Positions 7,564 to 13,805 of a stretch of 15,384 nucleotides of DNA are shown here, in pieces. The position numbers and the translations under genes were made by a program. The notes beneath the pieces were generated by a model, which saw only the letters and a list, made by a program, of their open reading frames with translations, was not told where the DNA came from and did not search any database. The DNA is from DAOTWP01 sp034435675 (GTDB lineage Bacteria > Chloroflexota > Anaerolineae > Aggregatilineales > Phototrophicaceae): contig DAOTWP010000051.1 in the NCBI GenBank assembly GCA_034435675.1, positions 1-15,384 on the forward strand. The letters run 5' to 3'. Within the stretch, counting starts at the first letter, position 1, and each line of letters starts with the position of its first letter.

Positions 7564-7621
7564 TGCGCTGAGACTCTGTTTCGCAGCCGATTTTGCTGAA
7601 CAAGGGGATCATGGGCGTTAA

Positions 7622-7714
7622 GAGGCGGTCTGAATATTCGTGATCTTTCCCGCAGAGGCGGGTCTCAGCCCTGTCCCTACAAAGGCAGTGGCGGCAGGAT
7701 TTTCGGACAGCCTC
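7622..7714. mobile_element. MITE-like element, 93 bp, with TIRs and TAA target duplication
   Basis: The left end GAGGCGGTCTGAA (7622-7634) and the reverse complement of the right end (7702-7714, GAGGCTGTCCGAA) match at 11 of 13 positions. TAA flanks both ends (7619-7621 and 7715-7717), as a 3 bp TNA-type duplication would. The interior is only about 67 bp and has no ORF, so the element would be non-autonomous. GAGGCTGTC-type ends with a TNA duplication resemble IS5-family transposons; this is recognition by eye. The remainder of the 266 bp gap (7564-7829) holds nothing else I can name. Confidence 0.55.
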
Positions 7715-7829
7715 TAATCACCCTCGTCCGGGTTGACGGATCAACATTAAATCACCCCCAACTCGTTGCCCGCTGTGTCTCGCGCCGTTACAATCGCGGC
7801 AGGCACAGGCAGCAAAGGCAGCGAGGCAT

Positions 7830-8819
7830 ATGCTCCCCACAGGTGAACAAAAACTATCCTGGGAACAGGCGGCAGCCGCCGCGCTGGAGCAGTTCGGCAT
7901 CGCCTACAGTGGGCTGGACTGGCTGGCGTTCACGCATAATGCCGTGTTCCGTGTGCAGATGGCGGACGGCGCGCTGGTGCTGCGGCTGAGTCCGCTGGAC
8001 GAACGGCGCGTCCTGCTGGGCGAATCGGAAGTCCTGTGGCTGCGGGCAGTGCAGGCGGCTGGGCTGCACGTGCCGCCGCCGCTGGCATACGGCGCGGTCC
8101 CCGCATACGCCGTCTACGCGCTGCTGGCACGGCATCTGCCCGGCGAAACACGCCCAGCAGACAGCGTCACGCCGGAGGACCTGCGCCGCGTGGGTACCTG
8201 GCTGGGGCGACTGCACACATTCAGCACGCAGTTTATCCCGCCGCCGGGCTTCACCCGCCCGCGCCTCGATGCCGAGGGGCTGTTCGGCGCAGGGGGTGTC
8301 TATGATCCTGGCGCGGGGGCGCAGTTGTTCAGCGCGGCGCAGCAGCAGATTTTCGCGCAGGTGGCGGCGCGGGTGGCAGCAGCAATGGCGGCGGCGACGA
8401 CAGCGCCGGACACTGGTCGCGGGGTGTTTGGCATGATTCACGGCGACCTGCTGCTCAAGAATATCCTGTTTACAGCGGGGGACATTGCCGCGCTGGATTG
8501 GGAATACTGCGGCTGGGGGGATTACCTGTATGATCTGACGCCGCTGCTGTGGCAGTTACGCGATCACCCGCAGGCGGCAGCGCTGGACGCGGGGCTGCGG
8601 GCGGGCTACAGCGCCGTGCGCCCGCTGGATATCGCCCAGCACGCCGCGCTGGAAACACTGCTTGCCGGGCGGCATCTGGCGTCGATCCGCTGGATTGCAG
8701 CCAACCGGGAGCACCCGGCAGTGGCGGGCAGGGCGGCAGAGATTATCGCCGGGCGCAGCGCGGAATTGCAGGCGTTTCTGCACACGGGCAGGCTGGCACG
8801 GCGCGGGCAGACGTTCTGA
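7830..8819 (+). CDS. Aminoglycoside phosphotransferase (APH)-fold kinase
   Basis: Protein of 329 aa with the APH/choline-kinase fold, which transfers the ATP gamma-phosphate to hydroxyls of small molecules (aminoglycosides, choline, homoserine, macrolides and others). The N-lobe has NAVFRVQMADGALVLRL, where the ATP-contacting lysine position appears as Arg. The C-lobe carries the Brenner motif HGDLLLKN (His204, Asp206, Asn211) and the metal-binding DWE (Asp223-Glu225), both intact. Helix-rich, low-complexity Ala/Gln segments surround 165-195. The start ATG has only a tight GAGG (3 nt spacing), so initiation is uncertain, but no later Met fits the fold. No antibiotic or biosynthesis genes are adjacent, so a resistance role should not be assumed. 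Confidence 0.88.
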   Translation: MLPTGEQKLSWEQAAAAALEQFGIAYSGLDWLAFTHNAVFRVQMADGALVLRLSPLDERRVLLGESEVLWLRAVQAAGLHVPPPLAYGAVPAYAVYALLARHLPGETRPADSVTPEDLRRVGTWLGRLHTFSTQFIPPPGFTRPRLDAEGLFGAGGVYDPGAGAQLFSAAQQQIFAQVAARVAAAMAAATTAPDTGRGVFGMIHGDLLLKNILFTAGDIAALDWEYCGWGDYLYDLTPLLWQLRDHPQAAALDAGLRAGYSAVRPLDIAQHAALETLLAGRHLASIRWIAANREHPAVAGRAAEIIAGRSAELQAFLHTGRLARRGQTF

Positions 8820-8866
8820 TATGCGGCGGGGCAAGCAGTCCGGTGGCAGGTTCCACGGCATTAGCG

Positions 8867-8872
8867 TAGAAT
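8867..8872 (+). promoter_or_regulatory. Candidate -10 box (TAGAAT) for the dipeptide-repeat gene
   Basis: TAGAAT lies 36 bp before the ATG at 8909 in the context GCGTAGAAT, close to the GCGTATAAT at 887-895. No clear -35. Confidence 0.35.
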
Positions 8873-8908
8873 CAGGCATAAATAATGTCTGGCTAAGGAA
8901 CTGCCGCG

Positions 8909-10078
8909 ATGACGACCAGAGCGGAAGAACGCAGCAATGACTTTATCGAGCGTGTCCGCCAACTGGCGGTGGCGGGTGATACTGATCAGGCGGTGGCACT
9001 GGTGTACAGCCTGCAGGAGCGCCAGCGGCAGATCCAGACGCTGGCGGTGCTTGCCCGTGCCCCTGCCTTTGCGCTGGACCGCGCGCTAGAGCGTGCCCGC
9101 GACCTCGCGCGTGATCTCGCCGGTGATGTTGACCTGGATCGTGGGCTGGCGCTGGCGCTGGCACATGACCGGGGGCGTGACCTCGCCCGCGACCTCGCCC
9201 GTGCGCTGGCGCGCGCCCTTGCCGGGGATTATGCGCTGGCACTGGCGCTGAACCGCGCCCTCGAACTGGCGCGTGACCGTGATTCTGGTGGTGAACTGGC
9301 GCTGGCACTGGCGCGTGATCTGGACCGGGACTTAATCCGTGACCTTGATCTGGCGCTCGATTTAGCGCGCGATCGTTCCCTTGCTACCAATCTGGGCGAA
9401 ACCCTGCGCCAGGCGGGCAGTATCAACCGGGTGCTTGTGCTGGCGCTGGAAGGCATGGCTGGCAGCAGGACGATTACGCTGGAACAGCCCGCCGCCGCGA
9501 CGGGCATGGTGCTCAACGGCATTAACAGCCTGACGCCGCACACGCTGACCGCCCACGTCGCCCCCTTTTTGCAGGCGCTTGCCGAATTGCAGCAGCGTAT
9601 TTCCGAAATGCGCGGCGAACCTTTTGCAGAGGCGCAGATCAGGCTGATCGCGCAGGAGGCACGCATCTATGTTGATGTGGCGGCGGCGGGCGCGATTGAT
9701 GCCGTGTGCGCCGTGCTGCTTCCCTGGCGGCGCCAGTACGCCAAACGGCTGATACAGCTTGAAATCACGCAGCGCCAGCAGGTGATCAGGCAGGCAGAGG
9801 CGGAACTGAAGGAATTCGAAGCGCGCGGTGAGTCTGGCGAAGCACAGCATGATCCGGCACTGGTACTTCAGCGGCAGGAAATCGAACGCGGGCGGCAGGC
9901 CGCCGAACGCGAACGGAGCGAACTCCAGCAGGCGCAGATTGACCTGGCGCTGGCGGTGATTGCGCGTGTCGCACCGCAGCTTACGGAAAGAGAGCGTGTC
10001 ACAGCCGTCACCCGGTTAGCAGAACCGCTGAACTTGCTGGCACACAGTCCGCTGGAAATCGCGCTGGATGACGAGTAA
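8909..10078 (+). CDS. Low-complexity A/L/R/D dipeptide-repeat protein with coiled-coil C-terminus
   Basis: Protein of 389 aa, function unknown. Residues 1-50 are an ordinary helical start (tandem-repeat-like AVALVYSLQERQRQ). Residues about 52-155 are built almost only from Ala, Leu, Arg and Asp in two-residue tokens such as DL, AR, AL and DR (for example RDLARDLARALARALAG). This gives a charged/hydrophobic alternation with a strong 4-residue rhythm. Similar ARDLARDL tracts occur beside or within STAND/NACHT-type proteins of Chloroflexota and cyanobacteria; this is memory, not a search. Residues about 195-260 are globular, and 280-340 form a likely coiled coil rich in Gln, Glu and Arg. No signal peptide or membrane helix. 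AAGGAA stands 9 nt before the ATG. The DNA of the tract is itself a degenerate 6 bp repeat, so copy number may vary between strains. Confidence 0.8.
   Translation: MTTRAEERSNDFIERVRQLAVAGDTDQAVALVYSLQERQRQIQTLAVLARAPAFALDRALERARDLARDLAGDVDLDRGLALALAHDRGRDLARDLARALARALAGDYALALALNRALELARDRDSGGELALALARDLDRDLIRDLDLALDLARDRSLATNLGETLRQAGSINRVLVLALEGMAGSRTITLEQPAAATGMVLNGINSLTPHTLTAHVAPFLQALAELQQRISEMRGEPFAEAQIRLIAQEARIYVDVAAAGAIDAVCAVLLPWRRQYAKRLIQLEITQRQQVIRQAEAELKEFEARGESGEAQHDPALVLQRQEIERGRQAAERERSELQQAQIDLALAVIARVAPQLTERERVTAVTRLAEPLNLLAHSPLEIALDDE
9061..9380 (+). repeat. Degenerate hexanucleotide-register repeat inside the dipeptide-repeat gene
   Basis: The coding tract is made of 6 bp units of the form (GCG or GAC)(CTG, CTC, CGT or CGC), for example GACCTCGCCCGC twice in a row near 9179-9202. 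Such a tract can expand or contract by slippage without breaking the frame when whole codons are gained or lost. Confidence 0.6.
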
Positions 10079-10185
10079 TTCCCCGCTTGCTGGCATGACA
10101 GGGGTGGGCGCGCGGCTGCTTGCCCTGCTTCAGGCTATGCGTGCATGCGGATTTCGGGGCAAATGCCCCCAGTGCCAGCAAAGCG

Positions 10186-10275
10186 AACCGCAAAGAACGC
10201 AAAGGCAATGAACCCCAAAGACACAGAGGGCGCGGAGAAGTTTGCATCTATCCCTCTGTGCCTCTGTGGTTTGGA
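10186..10275. repeat. Dispersed-type palindromic repeat (CACAGAGG/CCTCTGTG family)
   Basis: It starts with an AACCGCAAAGAACGCAAAGG stretch. The perfect arms CACAGAGGG (10222-10230) and CCCTCTGTG (10252-10260) follow around a 21 nt loop. The stem extends imperfectly outward through AACCCCAAAGA and CCTCTGTGGTTT. AACCGCAAAGAACGCAAAG plus ACACAGAGG sequences are a recurrent intergenic repeat type in environmental bacteria. The short plus-strand frame through it looks like repeat-derived nonsense. It separates the dipeptide-repeat gene from the tmRNA-like gene. The remainder of 10079-10185 has only a GGGGC/GCCCC mini-hairpin at 10156-10169. Confidence 0.55.
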
Positions 10276-10340
10276 ATGCCGTGCGACGCTGCCCCCATTT
10301 CCGAATACACCCCAGGCTATTCATGTCCCCGATTTTCTGT

Positions 10341-10346
10341 TATAAT
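10341..10346 (+). promoter_or_regulatory. -10 box (TATAAT) of the tmRNA-like gene
   Basis: An exact TATAAT stands 10 bp before G10357, the first paired base of the acceptor stem. That spacing fits transcription starting at or just before the mature 5' end. No good -35 is seen; an overlapping TTATA at 10351 is a second, weaker option. Confidence 0.55.
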
Positions 10347-10356
10347 TTTGTTATAG

Positions 10357-10480
10357 GGGCGATACAGGCTTCGACAGGGCGTGCTGGCGGTCCAGTAGCG
10401 TGAAGGCGCATAGACAACCCGCGAAAACCCGCCATCCCAAAGGCGCGTTCTGGACGGCGGTTCAATTCCGCCATCGTCCA
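10357..10480 (+). ncRNA. ssrA: tmRNA-like RNA lacking a visible tag and pseudoknot region
   Basis: Both ends match tmRNA. The 5' side reads GGGCGAT...GGCTTCGACAGGG, the D-loop signature region. The 3' side reads CTGGAC, then a T-arm with 5 bp stem (10456-10460/10468-10472) and loop TTCAATT. The 7 bp acceptor stem is GGGCGAT (10357-10363) with ATCGTCC (10473-10479). It includes a G-U at the third pair, the alanyl-tRNA synthetase identity element. A10480 is the discriminator; CCA is not fully encoded. GTCCAG (10390-10395) and CTGGAC (10450-10455) form the base of helix P2. Normal tmRNA is about 350 nt, with a tag ORF and pseudoknots inside P2; here only 54 nt lie inside. No frame has a stop codon between 10414 and the 3' end, so no AxxxYALAA-like tag is possible. 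It could be a real reduced RNA, a deleted copy, or an assembly collapse. Confidence 0.75.
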
Positions 10481-10562
10481 CAGCAGGGCACGTCATCGGC
10501 GTGCCTCTCCGATTCTAAGTAACCCGCCGTTCCGCCGCAGCCTGCCCGCGAGGTCACCGATT

Positions 10563-11561
10563 ATGCCCTTTCTTTCCCCGCCCACCGCACGCTGCAAAGC
10601 CAGTTTTCTCGAATTCATCCGCGAGTCGCACGCTGAAGGGCGGCATCGCGATCTGGATGTGACCGCGCTGGACAGCCATTTCGACAGTTTTGTCCAGACG
10701 CAGCTCAAGCGGCGCATGCATCCCCGTCCGGGGCGCGTGCCGGAGGATATTTTCTGGCTGCTGTCTGACGATGGCAGCACGTTTATCGGGCGGGTCTCGG
10801 TGCGGCACACGCTCAACGAGGAACTGCGCTACTTTGGCGGGCACATCGGCTACGAGATTCGTCCCTCGCTGCGGCGGCGCGGCTATGGCACGCTGATCTG
10901 CCGCCTGGGGCTGCTGGAGGCGCGCCGGCTGGGGCTGCCGCGTGTGCTGCTGACCTGCGACAAGACCAATCTCGGCTCGCGGCGGATTATCGAGGCGAAC
11001 GGCGGGGTCTACGAGGGCGAAAGCCTGATCAACGGAGCGATTACGCTGCGTTTCTGGATTGAGCTGTCGCTGGTGGCGCGGCATCGCTGGATTGAGCTGC
11101 ATCGCGGCTACCGCGATGAGCCATATGTCGTGTCCAGTCCTGGCGTTTATATTGTGCCGGTGGATGCGCAGGGCAATGTGCTGCTGATCCGCGAACCGGC
11201 GATTCCTGATGCGCGCCAGGTGCTGTCGCTGCCCGGCGGGGCGGTGAACGCGGGCGAAAGCGCGGCAGAAAGCGCCAACCGCGAATTGCAGGAAGAAGTC
11301 GGGCTGCGCGCCGGGCGGCTGGATTTTCTGGCGGAGCTAACCCCACTGGGCAGGCACAGCCAGTGGCGCATTGATGCGTTTCTGGCGCGCGACCTGACGC
11401 CCGGCAAGCTGGCAGGCGACGAACCTTACCCGATTGAGGTGATTCCCACGCCGCTGGCAGCCGTCGAAGCGTTGATTGCACGCGGCGACCTGAAAGACGC
11501 GCTGATTATCGCCGCGCTGCTGCTGGCACGCGGCTTCCTCGCGCGGGAGCAGCAGCCCTGA
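10563..11561 (+). CDS. GNAT acetyltransferase-Nudix hydrolase fusion
   Basis: Two-domain cytosolic protein of 332 aa. Residues 1-168 form a GNAT domain of the type with an N-terminal PSxxRxxSFLEFIRE-like helix. Its acetyl-CoA motif A is IGYEIRPSLRRRGYGT (95-110; RRxGxG loop), followed by CDKTNLGSRRIIEANGG. Residues about 186-330 form a Nudix domain with a perfect box: Gly226, Glu232, then REL-QEE-VGL at 240-248 (GX5EX7REUXEEXGU). ELTPLGR comes after the box, as in ADP-sugar pyrophosphatases. The predicted chemistries are acetyl transfer to an amine and hydrolysis of a nucleoside diphosphate linked to another moiety. GAGG lies 9 nt before the ATG. The gene starts 83 bp after the tmRNA-like gene on the same strand and may be read through from it. 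Substrates unknown. Confidence 0.92.
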   Translation: MPFLSPPTARCKASFLEFIRESHAEGRHRDLDVTALDSHFDSFVQTQLKRRMHPRPGRVPEDIFWLLSDDGSTFIGRVSVRHTLNEELRYFGGHIGYEIRPSLRRRGYGTLICRLGLLEARRLGLPRVLLTCDKTNLGSRRIIEANGGVYEGESLINGAITLRFWIELSLVARHRWIELHRGYRDEPYVVSSPGVYIVPVDAQGNVLLIREPAIPDARQVLSLPGGAVNAGESAAESANRELQEEVGLRAGRLDFLAELTPLGRHSQWRIDAFLARDLTPGKLAGDEPYPIEVIPTPLAAVEALIARGDLKDALIIAALLLARGFLAREQQP

Positions 11562-11603
11562 ATCTGCCGGTATTTGCATAACAGAAGAAATATGCTAACC
11601 TAT

Positions 11604-11631
11604 TTGTAATTACGTGCATTTGTTCTATAAT
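11604..11631 (+). promoter_or_regulatory. Promoter of the Gp37/Gp68 gene
   Basis: TTGTAA (11604-11609) and TATAAT (11626-11631) are separated by 16 bp, the best -35/-10 pair in the window. Transcription would begin near 11638, which rules out the in-frame GTG at 11614 and supports the start at 11668. Confidence 0.65.
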
Positions 11632-11667
11632 GATGATGCTGATCAGTTTTATTTGAGGGGCTGTGCT

Positions 11668-12489
11668 GTGAACAAGCAGAAATATCCGCACGGAATCGAA
11701 TGGACGCGGATTAAACGGGTTGAAGACGGCAGGCAGGTAGAGCTGCCGGGCTATACCTGGAATCCGACAGGCGGCTGCTTGCATGGCTGTACATGGCGTA
11801 TGCCTGATGGTTCTGTAACTGAGTGTTACGCCAAGACTGTTGCCGAACGACTTGCGACAAAGGCATATGACCGGGGTTTCGAGAGTCATTACTGGCGTCC
11901 GCATGTACTCAATGAACCCCTGCGCCTGAAAGACCCCGCCGGGATATTTGTCGGCAGTATGGCAGATTTGTTCGGTCACTGGGTTCCGCGAGAGCAGATT
12001 TGCAAGGTGCTTGACGTGATGCGCAGGGCACACTGGCACACCTTCCAGACGCTCAGCAAATATCCAATTCGTCTGGCAGAGTTCAATCCCTTTCCGGCGA
12101 ATGTCTGGGTAGGGGTAAGTTTGCCTGCGGGACATCTGCTGAAAGCTGAAGGCGGCGCGCGGGCGCTTAAGGTTTACCTCAAGCAGATGGAAGTCGTGCA
12201 GGCTGGCATCCGGTTTATGAGTATTGAACCCCTGTGGTTTGATGTTGCCCCGGTGCTGCGGGCATGGCTGCGAGAGCATGAGCGACTGCCATTTGAGTGG
12301 GTGATTATTGGCGCTGCATCGAATGGTCGCAAGCTGTTCCAACCCGAAACAAGCTGGACGCAAGACTTGCTGGACATCTTCGATGCGCAGCAAATTCCGG
12401 TGTTCTTCAAGGGCAATCTCGAATGGGCAGACTGGCGGGCGGCGTTTCCGTTGAACCGCTTTGCACCTCTACTTAAGCGTGCTGTTTAG
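11668..12489 (+). CDS. Phage Gp37/Gp68-family (DUF5131) three-Cys protein, TcmP partner
   Basis: Protein of 273 aa of the DUF5131/Gp37_Gp68 family, known from phages and mobile regions and related in outline to radical-SAM proteins. The family signature is present: EWTR, then TWNPTGGC with Cys37, Cys41 and Cys53 (C-x3-C-x11-CYAK), which can hold an iron-sulfur cluster or metal. Next come GIFVGSMADLFG (about 92-103), THF-like QTLSKYP, NVWVGVS and FMSIEPL, all conserved blocks of this family. The GTG start at 11668 is chosen because GAGGGG lies 7 nt upstream and the promoter -10 lies between it and the longer GTG start. It faces the TcmP gene; their stop codons overlap by 4 bp (12486-12489). 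Base composition is intermediate (about 58% GC in a sampled line). Activity is unproven; a nucleic-acid or tRNA modifying or repair role is a guess from the fold. Confidence 0.9.
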   Translation: MNKQKYPHGIEWTRIKRVEDGRQVELPGYTWNPTGGCLHGCTWRMPDGSVTECYAKTVAERLATKAYDRGFESHYWRPHVLNEPLRLKDPAGIFVGSMADLFGHWVPREQICKVLDVMRRAHWHTFQTLSKYPIRLAEFNPFPANVWVGVSLPAGHLLKAEGGARALKVYLKQMEVVQAGIRFMSIEPLWFDVAPVLRAWLREHERLPFEWVIIGAASNGRKLFQPETSWTQDLLDIFDAQQIPVFFKGNLEWADWRAAFPLNRFAPLLKRAV

Positions 12490-13607
12490 CTCTTTGCGGG
12501 GAATGTAACTTGTACAATTTCGGCGAAAGTATTCTTTCTGTGATCTGATGTCGTTATCCTGCCTTCAGTTTCCAGGCGGAGAAGTACTTCTCTATAATTC
12601 TTCTTTATGAAACGTCGCCCAATACTGTGTCGTTGATAGATTTCCTGCATGGTCAGTGTTTGGCCAGCATATTCATTCAATAACATGCTTGCAAGATCAT
12701 CAAGAGGACGTGCGAGTTCAAACAGTAGTGGTTGTCTTTCGGTAGCGGGATTGTAGTCAAAACTGGGTACACCTTGTTCATGGAGAGAACTCTCACCAGC
12801 CATCACTGATTTCATTTCTTCATACCCTTTGAAGTTCTTGCTTACAAAGATCAGATGATGTGTAGTTCGAGTTCCCTTTGCGCTTCTGAAGCAAAACGGT
12901 AGAACATATTCTCCACCCATATTTTTAAGTGACTTAGCAAGTTGTTCTACAATGGCAAATTCTCTTTCATCGGGACTCAGTATGGTCAATTGTTCTCTCA
13001 ATAAGTCCGCCTCGTTTCTGCCAAAAAGAGCGTTCATATGATCCTCTACTGCGTCATTTGACAACCCCATATTGATACGATTGTAGTTAAAGAAGAAAAT
13101 ACAATCACATCCCCAATTCTGTAGCACTGAATTGATGAGACGTAACGAAAGACCTTTATACCCGAAAGGGTCAACAAAAAAGAGCGTTGGCACAAGTCTA
13201 TGCTGCTCAAATAGTTTAACGATTTCTTCTCCTACCTCATGATTCATGACTTTCGGTGGATAACGCAACTTGCTAATATCTGGAAGTGCTGCAATTTCTC
13301 GCTGTAATGACATTACGTTCTCTATGTCTCTGTCATTAAAAATCGTAATGAGCCGTTCCCGTATATCTTGATCGGTAATTGCAGTTGAAAGTACCTTCAA
13401 GGGTGTCGATTCACTACCTGCTTTGTATCTTCCAGGACCCGCGAACAGATCAATATAAGCGATTTTGTCCTCGCGTTTCCCATACCTTTTTGCGTTACTT
13501 TTCTGGGTATTAATCATGATGTGCGCCCATCTGACAAAGTACCTAGCTACAATGGTTGCCTTTACCAGTGATTGTTCACTCATCTCATCAAAGAATTTGC
13601 CACTCAT
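12486..13607 (-). CDS. tcmP: Three-Cys-motif partner protein TcmP (methyltransferase-like)
   Basis: Protein of 373 aa of the TcmP family, named for co-occurrence with three-Cys Gp37/Gp68 proteins such as its convergent neighbour. The N-terminal two-thirds looks like a class I SAM-methyltransferase fold: motif I YIDLFAGPGRY (51-61), an acidic strand end IFNDRD (89-94) and a motif-IV-like VDPFGYKG (145-152) in place of DPPY/NPPY. The C-terminal third (about 300-365) reads as a winged helix (LTMQEIYQRHSIGRRFIKKNYREVLLRLETEGRI). No methyl transfer has been assigned to it that I can cite. The gene is much more AT-rich than the flanks (33-43% GC in two sampled lines) and uses A/T-ending codons, a sign of transfer. 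An ATG preceded by AGAGAGAT starts it; TATAAT lies 39 bp upstream. Confidence 0.9.
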   Translation of the reverse strand: MSGKFFDEMSEQSLVKATIVARYFVRWAHIMINTQKSNAKRYGKREDKIAYIDLFAGPGRYKAGSESTPLKVLSTAITDQDIRERLITIFNDRDIENVMSLQREIAALPDISKLRYPPKVMNHEVGEEIVKLFEQHRLVPTLFFVDPFGYKGLSLRLINSVLQNWGCDCIFFFNYNRINMGLSNDAVEDHMNALFGRNEADLLREQLTILSPDEREFAIVEQLAKSLKNMGGEYVLPFCFRSAKGTRTTHHLIFVSKNFKGYEEMKSVMAGESSLHEQGVPSFDYNPATERQPLLFELARPLDDLASMLLNEYAGQTLTMQEIYQRHSIGRRFIKKNYREVLLRLETEGRITTSDHRKNTFAEIVQVTFPAKS

Positions 13608-13645
13608 ATTGTTTATCTCTCTAGTTGCAATACCATATAAGTTTG

Positions 13646-13651
13646 ATTATA
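13646..13651 (-). promoter_or_regulatory. -10 box (TATAAT) of the tcmP gene
   Basis: The minus strand reads GGTATAATC, 39 bp before the ATG. No convincing -35 at 16-18 bp. Confidence 0.45.
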
Positions 13652-13724
13652 CCATTAATACGACTCCTATGGACTTTAACAACCATCCAAGATCAGGGAA
13701 AACAACAAAACCCACCTTGAACAA

Positions 13725-13780
13725 CAAGAGTAGCTGAATTCCCACAATGAAAACACAAATAGTCACTCAAGAGTAGTTGA
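13725..13780. repeat. 13 bp direct repeats upstream of tcmP
   Basis: CAAGAGTAGCTGA (13725-13737) and CAAGAGTAGTTGA (13768-13780) differ at one position and start 43 bp apart. The second overlaps a CTCAAG/CTTGAG inverted pair (13766-13771 and 13782-13787). They lie in the AT-rich spacer between tcmP and the GC-rich hypothetical gene, where regulator sites or an island boundary could be. No other gene is visible in 13608-13805. Confidence 0.45.
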
Positions 13781-13805
13781 GCTTGAGAGTTGGCATGCGG
13801 CTAAC

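Noticed and set aside
7830..8819. Antibiotic-resistance aminoglycoside kinase
   Set aside because: Only generic APH-fold motifs are visible; the family covers many metabolic kinases and there is no resistance context.
10145..10345. 66-codon plus-strand frame in the repeat region before the tmRNA-like gene
   Set aside because: Its translation (TAKNAKAMNPKDTEGAE) comes from the dispersed repeat and is a typical spurious prediction; no ribosome site.
13656..13672. T7-promoter-like string TAATACGACTC followed by CTATGG in the AT-rich spacer upstream of tcmP
   Set aside because: The first 11 bases match the T7 promoter, but the AC before TATAG is missing and the initiation region differs. No phage-type RNA polymerase gene is present and AT-rich DNA makes partial matches likely.
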